DNA of 64,000 bases from Pictodentalium vernedei. Lineage: Eukaryota > Mollusca > Scaphopoda > Dentaliida > Dentaliidae. How positions within the stretch are numbered: position 1 is the first letter of the stretch; every line of letters begins with the position of its first letter. Under the pieces are notes generated by a model. That model worked only from the letters and a program-made list of their open reading frames with translations, ran no database searches and was not told where the DNA came from. Made by a program: the position numbers and the translations under genes. Positions 1-10,047 of the stretch are shown here, one piece after another. Location of the stretch: NCBI GenBank assembly GCA_031216915.1, contig CM062292.1, positions 2,476,457 to 2,540,456 on the forward strand, in the 5' to 3' direction.

Positions 1-98
1 GCGAGAGAGGCGTTTTCATCAGATTCCGCATCCTGAGTGACCTTGGTCTCGATCTTCTGGGAGCCATACTTCATTCTGCTTTTCAAAAGTGATGATAG
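1..98 (-). CDS. possible partial exon at the window edge
   Basis: On the minus strand an open frame of about 32 codons runs off the window start. It reads roughly LSSLLKSRMKYGS, then a charged, acidic stretch. It begins just after an AG that could be a splice acceptor (preceded by ttggcgc). I do not recognise it. The plus strand is also open for 28 codons in one frame, so coding is not secure. Nothing in the next kilobase continues it. Confidence 0.15.
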
Positions 99-136
99 CT
101 GCGCCAACCTATAGCACTGCTAGGATGCCTGATAAA

Positions 137-352
137 CCCTTTACCCAACGCAGACGATATCAAAATTTATTATTTTAAATATAATTTCTTTAAAGTTTTC
201 AAAACATTTAAACAAAAGCATATCATGTGACCTCGTTCCAACGAGGGGTCACATGACATGGTTTTGTTAAAATTTTTGGAAAAATAATATTTTTTCAATT
301 GCTGAATTTGCATATTACGTTGGCGGATGCGATCGATTCGGTGGGTAAAGGG
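137..352. mobile_element. piggyBac-like MITE, copy 1
   Basis: This 216-bp non-coding element has terminal inverted repeats: ccctttacccaacg at the left and its near complement ggtgggtaaaggg at the right. The right end is followed by TTAA and the left end is preceded by TAAA, a one-base variant. The centre is a palindrome built on gtgacctcgttc and its complement (about 227-260). TTAA targets with CCCTTT-type ends are typical of piggyBac elements, so I infer non-autonomous mobilisation by such a transposase. Relatives of nearly the same length lie at 4863-5087 and 49433-49646. Confidence 0.7.
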
Positions 353-356
353 TTAA

Positions 357-707
357 GTGAGATATAGGAAGAGGACCTTTGGACGGCCCATCGAAATGCC
401 TCTCGAAAAATACAGGGATTACTGGACCGACGCTTTGGTCGAATATCAGCTTGTGCATATGAGCGAAATCGGTACCCATACCTCTGGGCAATGCGCCGTT
501 GATTGCTACATGAGTCATTCTGATTTGGGATGACCGAAGCGTCCGAAATAGGGTTATGCCTCATATCAGTACGGATGGCGGCAATGATGCGGTAACGTTC
601 AGCGTCCCAGAGATTTCATTGTACTGTCCTACTACAAGCTTTCTGGATGTCTTTCAGGAAGTAAGCTGGGGTCGGCTTCCAGCCATTTCTTTCTCCAGCC
701 ATAAGTG
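357..707. other. anonymous single-copy stretch with short open frames
   Basis: This interval lies between the MITE and the 34-bp array. A minus-strand frame near 345-518 reads like protein (MTHVAINGALPRGMG..., then PVIPVFFERHFDGP), but it has a stop a few codons upstream and I cannot name it. A second minus frame (295-564) overlaps it and extends into the MITE. It could be a decayed exon or transposon fragment. No splice signals or regulatory motifs stand out. Confidence 0.25.
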
Positions 708-3165
708 CTGCCTCTTTGAACCTGTCTGGTCTATGGGAAATAAAGCTCTTTGATCCTGTCTGGTCTGTGGGAAGCAGAGCTCTTTGAAGCTGTCTTGTCT
801 GTGGGATGTAGAGCTCTTTGGACCTGTCTGGTCTGTGAGAATCAGAGCTCTTTGAACCTGTCTGGTCTGTGGGATGTAGAGCTCTTTGGACCTGTATGGT
901 CTGTGGGAAGTAGAGCTCTTCGAACCTGTATGGTCTGTGGGAAGTAGAGCTCGTTGAACCTGTCTGGTCTGTGGGAAGTAGAGCTCTTTCAACCTGTCTG
1001 GTCTGTGGGAAGTAGAGCTCTTTGAACCTGTCTGGTCTGTGGGAAGTTGAGCTCTTCGAACCTGTCTGGTCTGTGGGAAGTAGAGCTCTTCGAACCTGTA
1101 TGGTCTGTGGGAAGTAGAGCTCGTTGAACCTGTCTGGTCTGCTGGAAGTAAAGCTCTTTGATTCTGCCTGGTCTATTGAAAGTAGAGCTCTTTGAACCTG
1201 TCTAGTCTGTGGGAAGTAGAGCTCTTTGAACCTGTCTGGTCTGTGGGAAGTAGAGCTCTTTGAACCTGTCTGGTCTGTGGGAAGTTGAGCTCTTCGAACC
1301 TGTCTGGTCTGCGGGAAGTAGAGCTCTTCGAACCTCTATGATCTGTGGGAAGTGGAGCTCGTTGAACTTGTCTGGTCTGTGGGAAGTAGAGCTCTTTGAA
1401 CCTGTGTGGGCTGTGGGAAGTAGAGCTCTTTGAACCTGTCTGGTCTGTGGGAAGTGGAGCTCGTGGAACCCGTCTAGTCAGTAGGAAGTAGAGCTCTTTG
1501 AACCTGTCTGGTCTATGGGAAGTAGAGCTCTTTGAACCTGTTTGGTCTGTGGGGAGTAGAGCTCTTTGAACCTGCCTGGTCTGTGGAAGTAAAGCTCTTT
1601 GAAACTGTTTGGTCTGTTGGAAGTAAAGCTCGTTGAACCAGCCTTGTCTGTGGGAAGTAGAGATATTCGAACCTGTCTGATCTGGGGGATGTAGAGCTCT
1701 TTGAACCTGTGTTGTCTGTGGGATGTAGAGCTCTTTGAACCTGTCTGGTCTGTGAGAATCAGAGCTCTTTGAACCTGCCTGGTGTGTGGGATATAGAGCT
1801 CTTTGGACCTATATGGTCTTTGGGATGTAGAGCTCTTTGAACCTGTCTGGTCTGTGGGAAGTTGAGCTCTTTGAAGCTGTCTAGTCTGTGGGATGTAGAG
1901 CTCTTTGAACCTGTCTGGTCTGTGGGATGTAGAGCTCTTTGAACCTGTCTGGTCAGTTGGAAGTATAGCGCTTTGAACCTGCCTGGTCTGTGGGAAGTAA
2001 AGCTCTTTGAACCTGTCTGGTCTGTGGGAATTAAAGCTCTTCGAACCTACCTGGTCTGTGGAAAGTAGAGCTCTTTGAACCTGTCTGGTCTGTGGGAAGT
2101 AGAGCTCTTTGAACCTGTCTGGTCTGTGGGAAGCAGAGCTCTTTGAACTTGTCTGGTCTGTGGATGTAAATCTCTTTGAACCTGTCTGGTCTGTGGGATG
2201 TAGAGCTCTTTGAACCTGTCTGGTCTATTGGAAGTATAGCTCTTTGAACCTGCCTGGTCTGTGTGAGGTAAAGTTTTTCGAACCTGTCTGGTCTGTTGGA
2301 AGTAAAGCTCTTTGATTCTGCCTGGTCTATTGGAAGTAGAGCTCTTTGAACCTGTCTAGTCTTTGAAAAGTAGACCTCTTTGAACCTGCCTGGTCTGTGG
2401 GAAGTAGAACTCTTTGAACCTGTCTGGTCTGTGGGATGTAGAGCTCTTTCAACCTGTATGGTCTGTGGGGTGTAGAGCTCTTTGAACCTGTCTGGTCTGT
2501 TGGAAGTATAGTTCTCTGAACCTGCCTGGTCTGTGGGAAGTAAAGCTCTTCGAACCTGTCTGGTCTGTGGGAAGTAAATCTCTTTGAACCTGCCTGGTCT
2601 GTGGGAAGTAAAGCTCTTTGAACCTGCCTGGTATGTTGGAAGTAGAGCTCTTTGAACCTGTCTGGTCTGTGGGAAGTAGACCTCTTTGAACCTGTCTGGT
2701 TTGTGGGATGTAGAGCTCTTTGAACCTGTCTGGTCTGTGGGATGTGGAGCTCTCTGAACCTGACTGGTCTGTGGAATTAGAGCTCTTTGAACCTGTCTGG
2801 TCTGTGGGAGGTGGAACTCTTTGAACCTGTCTGGTCTGCGGGAAGTGGAGCTCTTTGAACCTGTCTGGTCTGCGGGAAGTAGAGCTCATTGAACCTGTCT
2901 GGTCTGTGGGAAGTAGAGCTCCTTGAACCTGTCTGGTCTGTGGGAAGTGGAGCTCTTTGAACCTGATTGGTCTGTGGGAAGTGGAGCTCTTCGAACCTGT
3001 CTGGTCTGTGGAATTAGAGCTCTTTCATTGAACCTGTCTGGTCTGTGGGAAGTAAAGATCTTCGAACCTGTGTGGGCTGTGGGAAGTAAAGCTCTTTGAA
3101 CCTGTCTGGTCCGTGGGAAGTAAAGCCCTCTGAACCTATTTGATGTGTGGGAAGTAGAGCTCTTG
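708..3165. repeat. 34-bp minisatellite, about 72 copies
   Basis: The unit contains gagctctttgaacctgtct followed by ggtctgtgggaagta, and gagctc (a SacI palindrome) recurs almost every 34 bases. Many units carry substitutions (aagta/atgta, gtct/gcct), so the array is old. Because 34 is not a multiple of 3, minus-strand frames cycle through three registers and give artefactual 34-residue protein repeats. The array stops at about 3165, some 70 bases before the next, unrelated array. Confidence 0.95.
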
Positions 3166-3237
3166 GGGCCAGGCTTGACTATTGTGGACAATGCACTCTA
3201 TTTTTTGTCGGATATATTCCCCCATGTTAGTATTTTC

Positions 3238-4862
3238 CATTGTTATATATATCCTCACCAGAGATGCCCAACGTTATATATATCCTCACCAGCGATGTCC
3301 ATCGTTATATATATCCTCACCAGCGATGTCCATCGTTATATATATCCTCACCAGAGATGTCAATCGTTATATATATCCTCACCAGCGATGCCCATTGTTA
3401 TATATATCCTCACCAGCGATGTCCATTGTTTTATATATCCTCACCAGCGATGTCCATTGTTATATATATCCTCACCAGCGATGCCCATTTTTATATATGT
3501 CCTCACCAGTGATGTCCATTGTTATATATATCCTCACCAGCGATGCCCATTGTTATATATATCCTCACCAGCGGTGCCCACCGTTATATATAACCTCACC
3601 AGCGATGCCCATTGTTATATATATCCTCACCAGAGATGCCCAACGTTATATATATCCTCACCAGCGATGTCAATCGTTATATATATCCTCACCAGCGATG
3701 TCCATCGTTATATATATCCTCACCAGCGATGTCCATTGTTATATATATCCTCACCAGCGATGTCCATTGTTATATATATCCTCACCAGAGATGTCCATTG
3801 TTATATATATCCTCACCAGCGATGTCCATCGTTATATATATCCTCACCAGAGATGTCAATCGTTATATATATCCTCACCAGCGATGTCCATTGTTATATA
3901 TATCCTCACCAGCGATGTCCATCGTTATATATATCCTCACCAGAGATGTCAATCGTTATATATATCCTCACCAGCGATGTCCATTGTTATATATATCCTC
4001 ACCAGCGATGCCCATTGTTATATATATCCTCACCAGCGATGTCCATTGTTTTATATATCCTCACCAGCGATGTCCATTGTTATATATATCCTCACCTGCG
4101 ATGCCCATTTTTATATATGTCCTCACCAGTGATGTCCATTGTTATATATATCCTCACCAGCGATGCCCATTGTTATATATATCCAAACCAGCGGTGCCCA
4201 CCGTTATATATAACCTCACCAGCGATGCCCATTGTTATATATATCCTCACCAGCGATGCCCACCGTTATATATAACCTCACCAGCGATGCCCATTGTTAT
4301 ATATATCCTCACCAGCGATGCCCATCGTTATATATATCCTCACCAGCGATGGCCATTGCTATATATATCCTCACCAGCGATGTCCATTGTTATATATATC
4401 CTCACCAGCGATGCCCACCGTTATATATAACCTCACCAGCGATGCCCATTATTATATATATCCTCACCAGCGATGCCCATTGTTATATACGTCCTCACCA
4501 GCGATGCCCATTGTTATATATATCCTCACCAGCGATGCCCATCGTTATATATATCCTCACCAGCGATGCACATTTTTATATATATCCTCACCAGCGATGC
4601 CCATTGTTATATATATCCTCACCAGCGATGCCCATTTTAATATATGTCCTCACCAGTAATGTCCATTGTTATATATATCCTCACCAGCGATGCCCATCGT
4701 TATATATATCCTCACCAGCGATGGCTATTGCTATATATATCCTCACCAGCGATGTCCATTGTTATATATATCCTCACCAGCGATGCCCACCGTTATATAT
4801 AACCTCACCAGCGATGCCCATTATTATATATATCCTCACCAGCAATGCCCATTGTTATATAA
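3238..4862. repeat. 31-bp minisatellite, about 52 copies
   Basis: The unit is cctcaccagcgatgcccatt plus gttatatatat, with variants such as gatgtcc, agagatg and ccgttatatataacc. Rare variants recur at fixed distances. The ttttatatatgtcctcacc type and the gcggtgcccacc type each recur 620 bp (20 units) apart, and the gatggc-attgct type recurs after 372 bp (12 units). This indicates higher-order duplication of multi-unit blocks. Long plus-strand open frames with 31-residue repeats are by-products of the unit length. The array ends exactly where MITE copy 2 begins. Confidence 0.95.
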
Positions 4863-5087
4863 CCCTTCACCCAACGTAATGGGCCAAACCGGTCAGCACT
4901 ATTCTCAAACATCGCCAATTCATTTTCATTATTTTTGCATTTTTTGTTTCAAAAACATAGGTTATGGCCCCTCATTAGAACGAGCTCATCGAGGTGGTTC
5001 CAATGAGGGGTCATAACCTATGTTTTTGATACAAAAAATAGTTATTCAAGAAATGTCGTCTGCTTTTCATGTTAGGTACCTAAAGGG
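4863..5087. mobile_element. piggyBac-like MITE, copy 2
   Basis: This 225-bp relative of the element at 137-352 starts cccttcacccaacg and ends taaaggg, followed by TTAA at 5088-5091. The centre holds the family palindrome, ataggttatggcccctcatt and its complement (about 4960-5023), here nearly intact. It sits at the right edge of the 31-bp array, probably having inserted into the TA-rich part of a unit. It has no coding capacity. Confidence 0.7.
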
Positions 5088-5312
5088 TTAAACTAGCCTT
5101 TGGCGTCGACTACTCATTGTTCGTAGGCAGGTAGCCCCACAGGGTGTCCATATCAATAATTTGCTGTTCCTGGTCTGACATTATTTCTGCAAGGGTTGCA
5201 GCGAAAAGATCATTCATAGAGAACATGTTGATTGGTATTGCTTTTAGTTCGCATTTGTGAATGTTTTCTTTCAGACCTCTTTCTCCGGAAGGCTCCTAAA
5301 TTGTTTGTCGTG

Positions 5313-7109
5313 TGTAGAAACCAGTTTTTAAAAAAAAACAGCTTTTGAAAAAATAAATTTTTTTCTTAAAAAATCACCAGTTTTGAAAAAAAAATCACCA
5401 TTTTTGAAAAAAACCCCAGCTTTTGAAAGTAAATTTACCACTTTTGAAAAACAAATTCTAACCACATTTGAAAAAAAAATTACCACTTTTGAAATAAATT
5501 GTCGTTTTTTCAAAACTGGTTATTTTTTTCAAAACTGGTTATTTTTTTTTCAAAACTGGTTATTTTTTCAAAACTGGAATTTTTTTTTTATCAAAAGTGG
5601 TTATTTTTTTTTTAAAACTGGTTATTTTTTTTTCAAAACTGGTTATTTTTTCAAAACTGGAAATTTTTTTTATCAAAAGTGGTTATTTTTTTTCAAAACT
5701 GGAAAAATTAATGGAAAATAGTTCTTTTTAAGTTTCAAACTTTTTACCAATCTTCAGCCTTCAAAACCGGATGTCGCCTGGTGCCGACTTGAATCTGGCT
5801 GACCTGTGCAGGATGCTGGGTGCCGACTATACAGTTGACAGAAGATATCTGCATTGTTTTGTACGACATCGAATAATCGCCACCCTTTCTAATACTAACT
5901 CGTTAAAACAAGAGCAACGCGAAGCGTGGCTTTATGCCCCCTCCCAAAATGCCAAGTGTATCAAACGCCAAATTTATAGAAGTAGCTGTAACCTAAAAAG
6001 AACTAGAGGGGGCCGCCAAGGGTGGCTAATTCTCCCGAATTAATTCCTTGATACTGTAATGCCTCGACACTGTAATGCTGTGATACTATAACTAATAATA
6101 CGGTCTAGCAGAATTTTAATCCTCTTACTTGGCAAAAAATCAGTAATTTGACCTTGAGGTCAAAGATCAGTGTTATATGTGGGTCATGATGATACGCGAC
6201 ACACAATCTCATGGTGATACACCCACATGCCAAATACCATAAGCCTAGGTCAAAAGATAAAACAGTTCTGAGCCGGACACGAATTCCGTCTACAAACGGA
6301 CGGACAGACGGAATTGGGTTTATGTGTTTAAAATTATGTGTTTATTCTAAAAAACATGTCCAAATAGTCAAAAAAGTGAAATTTTTCGGGTGGTAGCTAA
6401 CCCTAACCCTACCCTACTACTGACCCTAATCCCTACCCCCCACCCCCACCCCCACCCCACCCCACCCCGGATCATAAATTTGCACTATGTGACTAAAGGT
6501 GAAAAAGACACATAACCCCCACCTGTACTTCAAAATAAAAACAGCCGGGGCAGACATAAACCCCTTCCATACTTACGACTAAACACTTAAACCCATTTCG
6601 TTAGCTCGGACATACTGACTGACAGATAGATGACGCCACGACTACATCCCCCGAAATTATTTTTCGTGGAAATAATTAATAATTATTTAAATCCAACATA
6701 TGATGACAGCAAATATGTTGGACGGATACATTTTGCAATCATCTCCTAAGTTGAACAAGGGCAAATAACTATGTATATGTTTATGCGAAAATGTTAATTC
6801 TATTACAGGATCCGTTCCCCCATATTGAGGTATAAGCATGGCAAACATTATTTGAATTCAACAAATAATGACAGTGCCACAGCAGCAAATATTTTGGACG
6901 AACACATTTTTCAATAATAATCCCCTAAGTTAAACAAACGCAAATAACTCAGTAAATCCTTTGGCAAAATTATTAATTCTGCTGTAGGTTCCGTTCCCCC
7001 ATGTTGAGGTACAAGCATAGCAAAATTTATTTGAATCCGACAAATAATGACAGTGCTGGAGCGGCATATATGATGGACAGACACATTTGTGTAACAAACA
7101 TACGTAACG
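5313..7109. repeat. left arm of a large inverted repeat
   Basis: This arm of about 1.8 kb recurs in reverse complement at 10048-12239. By eye, long stretches are about 93-95% identical. Order from the outside in: tgtagaaaccag terminus; an A/T-rich tract of aaaactgg motifs (5320-5715) that is itself a degenerate hairpin; the open frame at 5771-6043; a block rich in gatactgtaatgc motifs; a cggacggacagacgg motif; telomere-like aaccctaaccct (about 6400); a poly-C tract; and a block of ccaacatat/ggatccgttccccc subrepeats. The inner edge is about 7109 (catacgtaacgt). Confidence 0.9.
5771..6043 (+). other. open frame in the left arm, unidentified
   Basis: The 90-codon frame begins MSPGADLNLADLCRMLGADY and continues VDRRYLHCFVRH. 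A counterpart lies in the opposite arm on the minus strand (11673-11957). The two copies share the first half of the protein. Their differences are mostly amino-acid changing (A/S, A/V, L/Q, R/Q), and the second halves are in different registers. That pattern argues against selection for a protein, at least recently. It may be the relic of an exon carried by the repeat. I do not recognise the family. Confidence 0.25.
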
Positions 7110-7204
7110 TACGACCGAACGGACGAAGCTCTCCACTAGATGCCCCCCCCCCCCCACCCCTCCACGACTAGTTCAGTCGGGATCATAAAAAGTTGCTAGC
7201 ATTT
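7110..7204. other. arm-to-SINE spacer with poly-C tract
   Basis: A short junction between the left arm and the SINE fragment. It contains a run of about 15 C residues near 7142-7157 and otherwise nothing recognisable. Confidence 0.5.
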
Positions 7205-7355
7205 TAAAACAAGGTTACTTGGGGTGGAAGTCCTCTAAAATGAATAACCTGAGTATAATCGGTTGACTAACCTTGACTTTATCTCCACGTGGTGGTCACG
7301 ATCAGTCAGTATGCAGAAATGTGACCTTGAACACCAATAACAAAATAGGTTGGAT
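7205..7355 (+). mobile_element. SINE family B, partial copy
   Basis: It matches the 3' half of the SINE at 54520-54775: ggtggaagtcctctaaaatg, then a block ending gaccttgaacaccaataac. It lacks the family's 5' part. Other copies or fragments are at 47105-48040 (split), 60004-60068 and 54520-54775. Confidence 0.7.
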
Positions 7356-7364
7356 AGCGCGTAG

Positions 7365-9830
7365 CTCTACATATAATAATAATATATATCACTTATATAG
7401 CGCCTATCCTAATAAAAGCCCTAAGTGCTTTACAAAAGAAATCACGAATAAGATAAGATAGATAAAAATCAATAAAGTCACCCGGTTTGTGTGTCAGCGA
7501 AGGGATAGCCTGGGAAGTTCCTTTGGTATAAGTTGGTTTTTAGTCACTTTTTAAAACTTTCAAGAGATGGTGCATTTCGTAAGGTTTTGGGTAACGAGTT
7601 CTACACGGGGCGCGCTGATCCTGAAAGCCCTGTCACCTACAGTCTTCAAATCCCCCGCGAACTGAGTTAAAAGCCCTTCGTCGCTGGATCGCAATGATCG
7701 CTGCGGCTTGTATGGTATGAGGAGTTCGCTAAAGTAGCCTGGGAAGTCAGCCGAATTTCTCTGGTATGTGAGTATTGCTAGTTTATATGTTATGCGGTCT
7801 TTAACTGGGATGTAGTGCAGCTTGGCAAGGGCGGGTGAGATGTGTTCCCTTTTCTTCGTCCGTAGAGCAATCCTAGCAGCAACGTTGATCAGCCTCTGTA
7901 AACGTTGGAGCTGGTTGTCCGGGACGTCGAAAAGCAGTGCATTACAGTAATCTATTCGACTCAAGATGAATGATGAAATCAGTTTTTTTGTGGCGTCTAA
8001 ACTTAAACATTTCCGGACATGACCTAGCCTTCTAATTTCAAAATATACTGACTTACATATGTTTGATATTTGATAGGACATTGAAAGAGTGGTGTCCAAA
8101 TGAACTCCGAGATTTTGCGCACTATCGGTGAAATGGGTCAAGTTCTCGCCTACGGAAATGTGCTGAATTGTGATGGAATTTGCGACGGATTGTTTTGCGC
8201 ACCACATCGCTTCGGTTTTGTCATCATTGAGTTTTAGTTGGTTTGCTAACATCCAAGACGTCACCGATGACAAACATTCCTCGACGTTTGAAACAAGCTG
8301 GGCGGATCGGTTAACTGTATCATGGTCATATAACTGTGTGTCGACTGCGTACATGTGGCATCCAACTCTGTGGCTCCTGATAATGTCACCAAGTGGTTAT
8401 GTATACAGGAGATATAGCACAGGGCCGAGTACTGACCTTGTGGGACTCCAAATTTCAGCGCACGTTCATCTGAAAGCGAGCTTCCAACTTGCATTTGTTG
8501 GAACCGGTCGGATAGATATGAGGCAAACCATTTAAGAGCGGTTCCACGGATGCCAAAAGTAGTTTCGAGTCTACGAATTAAAATTGTATGGTTCAGTGTA
8601 TCAAATGCCGCCGATAAATCGAGGAGCGTTAGCAGGGACACTTTTCCTTCATCAGACGCGGTCAGAAGGTCAGACGTTATTCGGATCAGTGCAGTTTCAG
8701 TACTGTGCCCTTTGCGGTAAGCAGACTGGCACTTTTCCATTAACGAATGATATTCCAGGTGTTCTTTTAGTTGGGCAAGGACGAGCTTTTCAAGGATTTT
8801 GGAAAGGAAAGGGAGATTGGATACTGGCCTGTAGTTCTTTAGAGTTTCAAGGTCCAACGAAGGCTTTTTTAAAAGAGGCACAACAACAGCCCTTTTAAAG
8901 CATGTCGGGGCAATGCCAGAAGGCAGCGAAAAATTCATCAAAGCAGTGATTGGGTCGATGATAGCATCAATATGCTTCAGAAAAAGTTCTGTGGGAATCG
9001 GGTCCAGTGTATACGATTTAGGAGGAGCTGAAGTGATAACTTTTCTAACCTCTTCACTAGAAACAGGACGGAATGACTGAAGCGGCGAGCCAATGAATGG
9101 TCGAAATTCGGCTTGCCTCTCATAAGTGTCAAATTATGACCGAATAGTAACAATCTTGTTATGGAAATAACCAGCGAAGACATTTGGGAGGTCGACCATT
9201 TCTATGTTGGTGGGAAAAGTGGATGATTTCGTTTTCCCGTAGAGTTCACTCACTTGCGAATATAACACTTTGGATGATTTGGTGTTAGATATTCTCTCGC
9301 TATAGTGATGTTGGCAAGCACGTTTTGTCATGAAGTTCACTTTATTGTTCTTGTCATGAAATATGTGACGGTGAATTGTCAAGCCAGTGTGTCACCACTG
9401 TCATTCTGCTTTCCGGCGTTCAGTTTTAGCCCGTTTTATATCAGCAGTGAACCAAGGAACAGATGGACGGCTAGTGACTTTTCTCGTTGATAAAGGAGCA
9501 ACATATCAGTTAGTCAGGTTTGTCGAGAAGTATTTTCAGTTGTTTTGGAGAGCACCAGGCGCCCAAATTATAGCCTCTGTACTTCTCAAGGAAAAGTCTG
9601 GAATGTGGACGTTTTGGAGCTCATGTGTACAGTTGGGTGTCAAGTCGGTTTTTAGACATGCACTGGCCATTCGCGATTAGTGTAACAGTGTCACATAATC
9701 TTTGTCGTACAGGCACATAATTCCTCCAAACGAAACCCACGCTAATGATATCCCAGGCACCTATTATACTTAGTTTGTGTTTTTCATGGAAGCCTGCTGT
9801 TATCACCGGCTAGCAATACGTGGACACGAT
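7365..9830 (-). pseudogene. LINE reverse transcriptase, CR1/L2-like, inactive
   Basis: On the minus strand, broken frames together encode most of a non-LTR retrotransposon ORF2. From the 5' side they give a linker (FMTKRACQHHYSERISN..., about 9134-9382), then VSSEEVRKVITSAPPKS and LDPIPTELFLK, the RT core with NYRPVSNLPFLSKILEKL (8261-8941), motif A LLDLSAAFDTLNH and GVPQG, then the thumb and C-terminal region (7560-8354). The catalytic box reads YAVD instead of YADD (about 8343-8351). A frameshift separates GVPQG from that box. The 3' end, gcgctatataagtg followed by an ATT-rich tail (minus strand, about 7370-7405), is typical of CR1/L2-type LINEs. No clear endonuclease is left. The element is dead and lies between the two arms of the inverted repeat. 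Confidence 0.9.
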
Positions 9831-10047
9831 GCCCAAACACTCCCATCTTTGCTCTATCAATTGTGAATAAGGTAATAACGAATGGGAAAGCTAAAATAAT
9901 AAACTGGTATCTGTGATTGGTCAGTTAGCTAACTTCTTTGAACAAGTTAGTAACTTTATTGAACAAGTCAGCTAATTTGAATAAACAAGTTGCTACCTTG
10001 TTTAAACTACACAAGTAACTTGTTCAAACAAGTTAGCTACGTTGTTT
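9831..10047. repeat. short degenerate repeats of an aacaagttagctaac motif
   Basis: Several imperfect copies of aacaagtta/gtagcta/cttgtt occur on both strands between the LINE 5' end and the right arm, with local foldback potential around 9985-10035. No gene is visible. Confidence 0.5.

Noticed and set aside
2449-3191. Minus-strand open frames rich in FPQTRQVQRA motifs.
   Set aside because: Translation artefact of the 34-bp minisatellite: the unit length cycles through three frames and stops are rare in the unit.
3145-4879. Long plus-strand open frames with 31-residue repeats (YISSPAMPIVIYILTSD type).
   Set aside because: They are the translation of a 31-bp tandem repeat in all three registers. 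Several overlapping frames are equally open, and there is no start, splice or domain evidence.
8170-8898. Plus-strand frames over the LINE at 7365-9830.
   Set aside because: They are antisense to well-recognised reverse transcriptase motifs on the minus strand.
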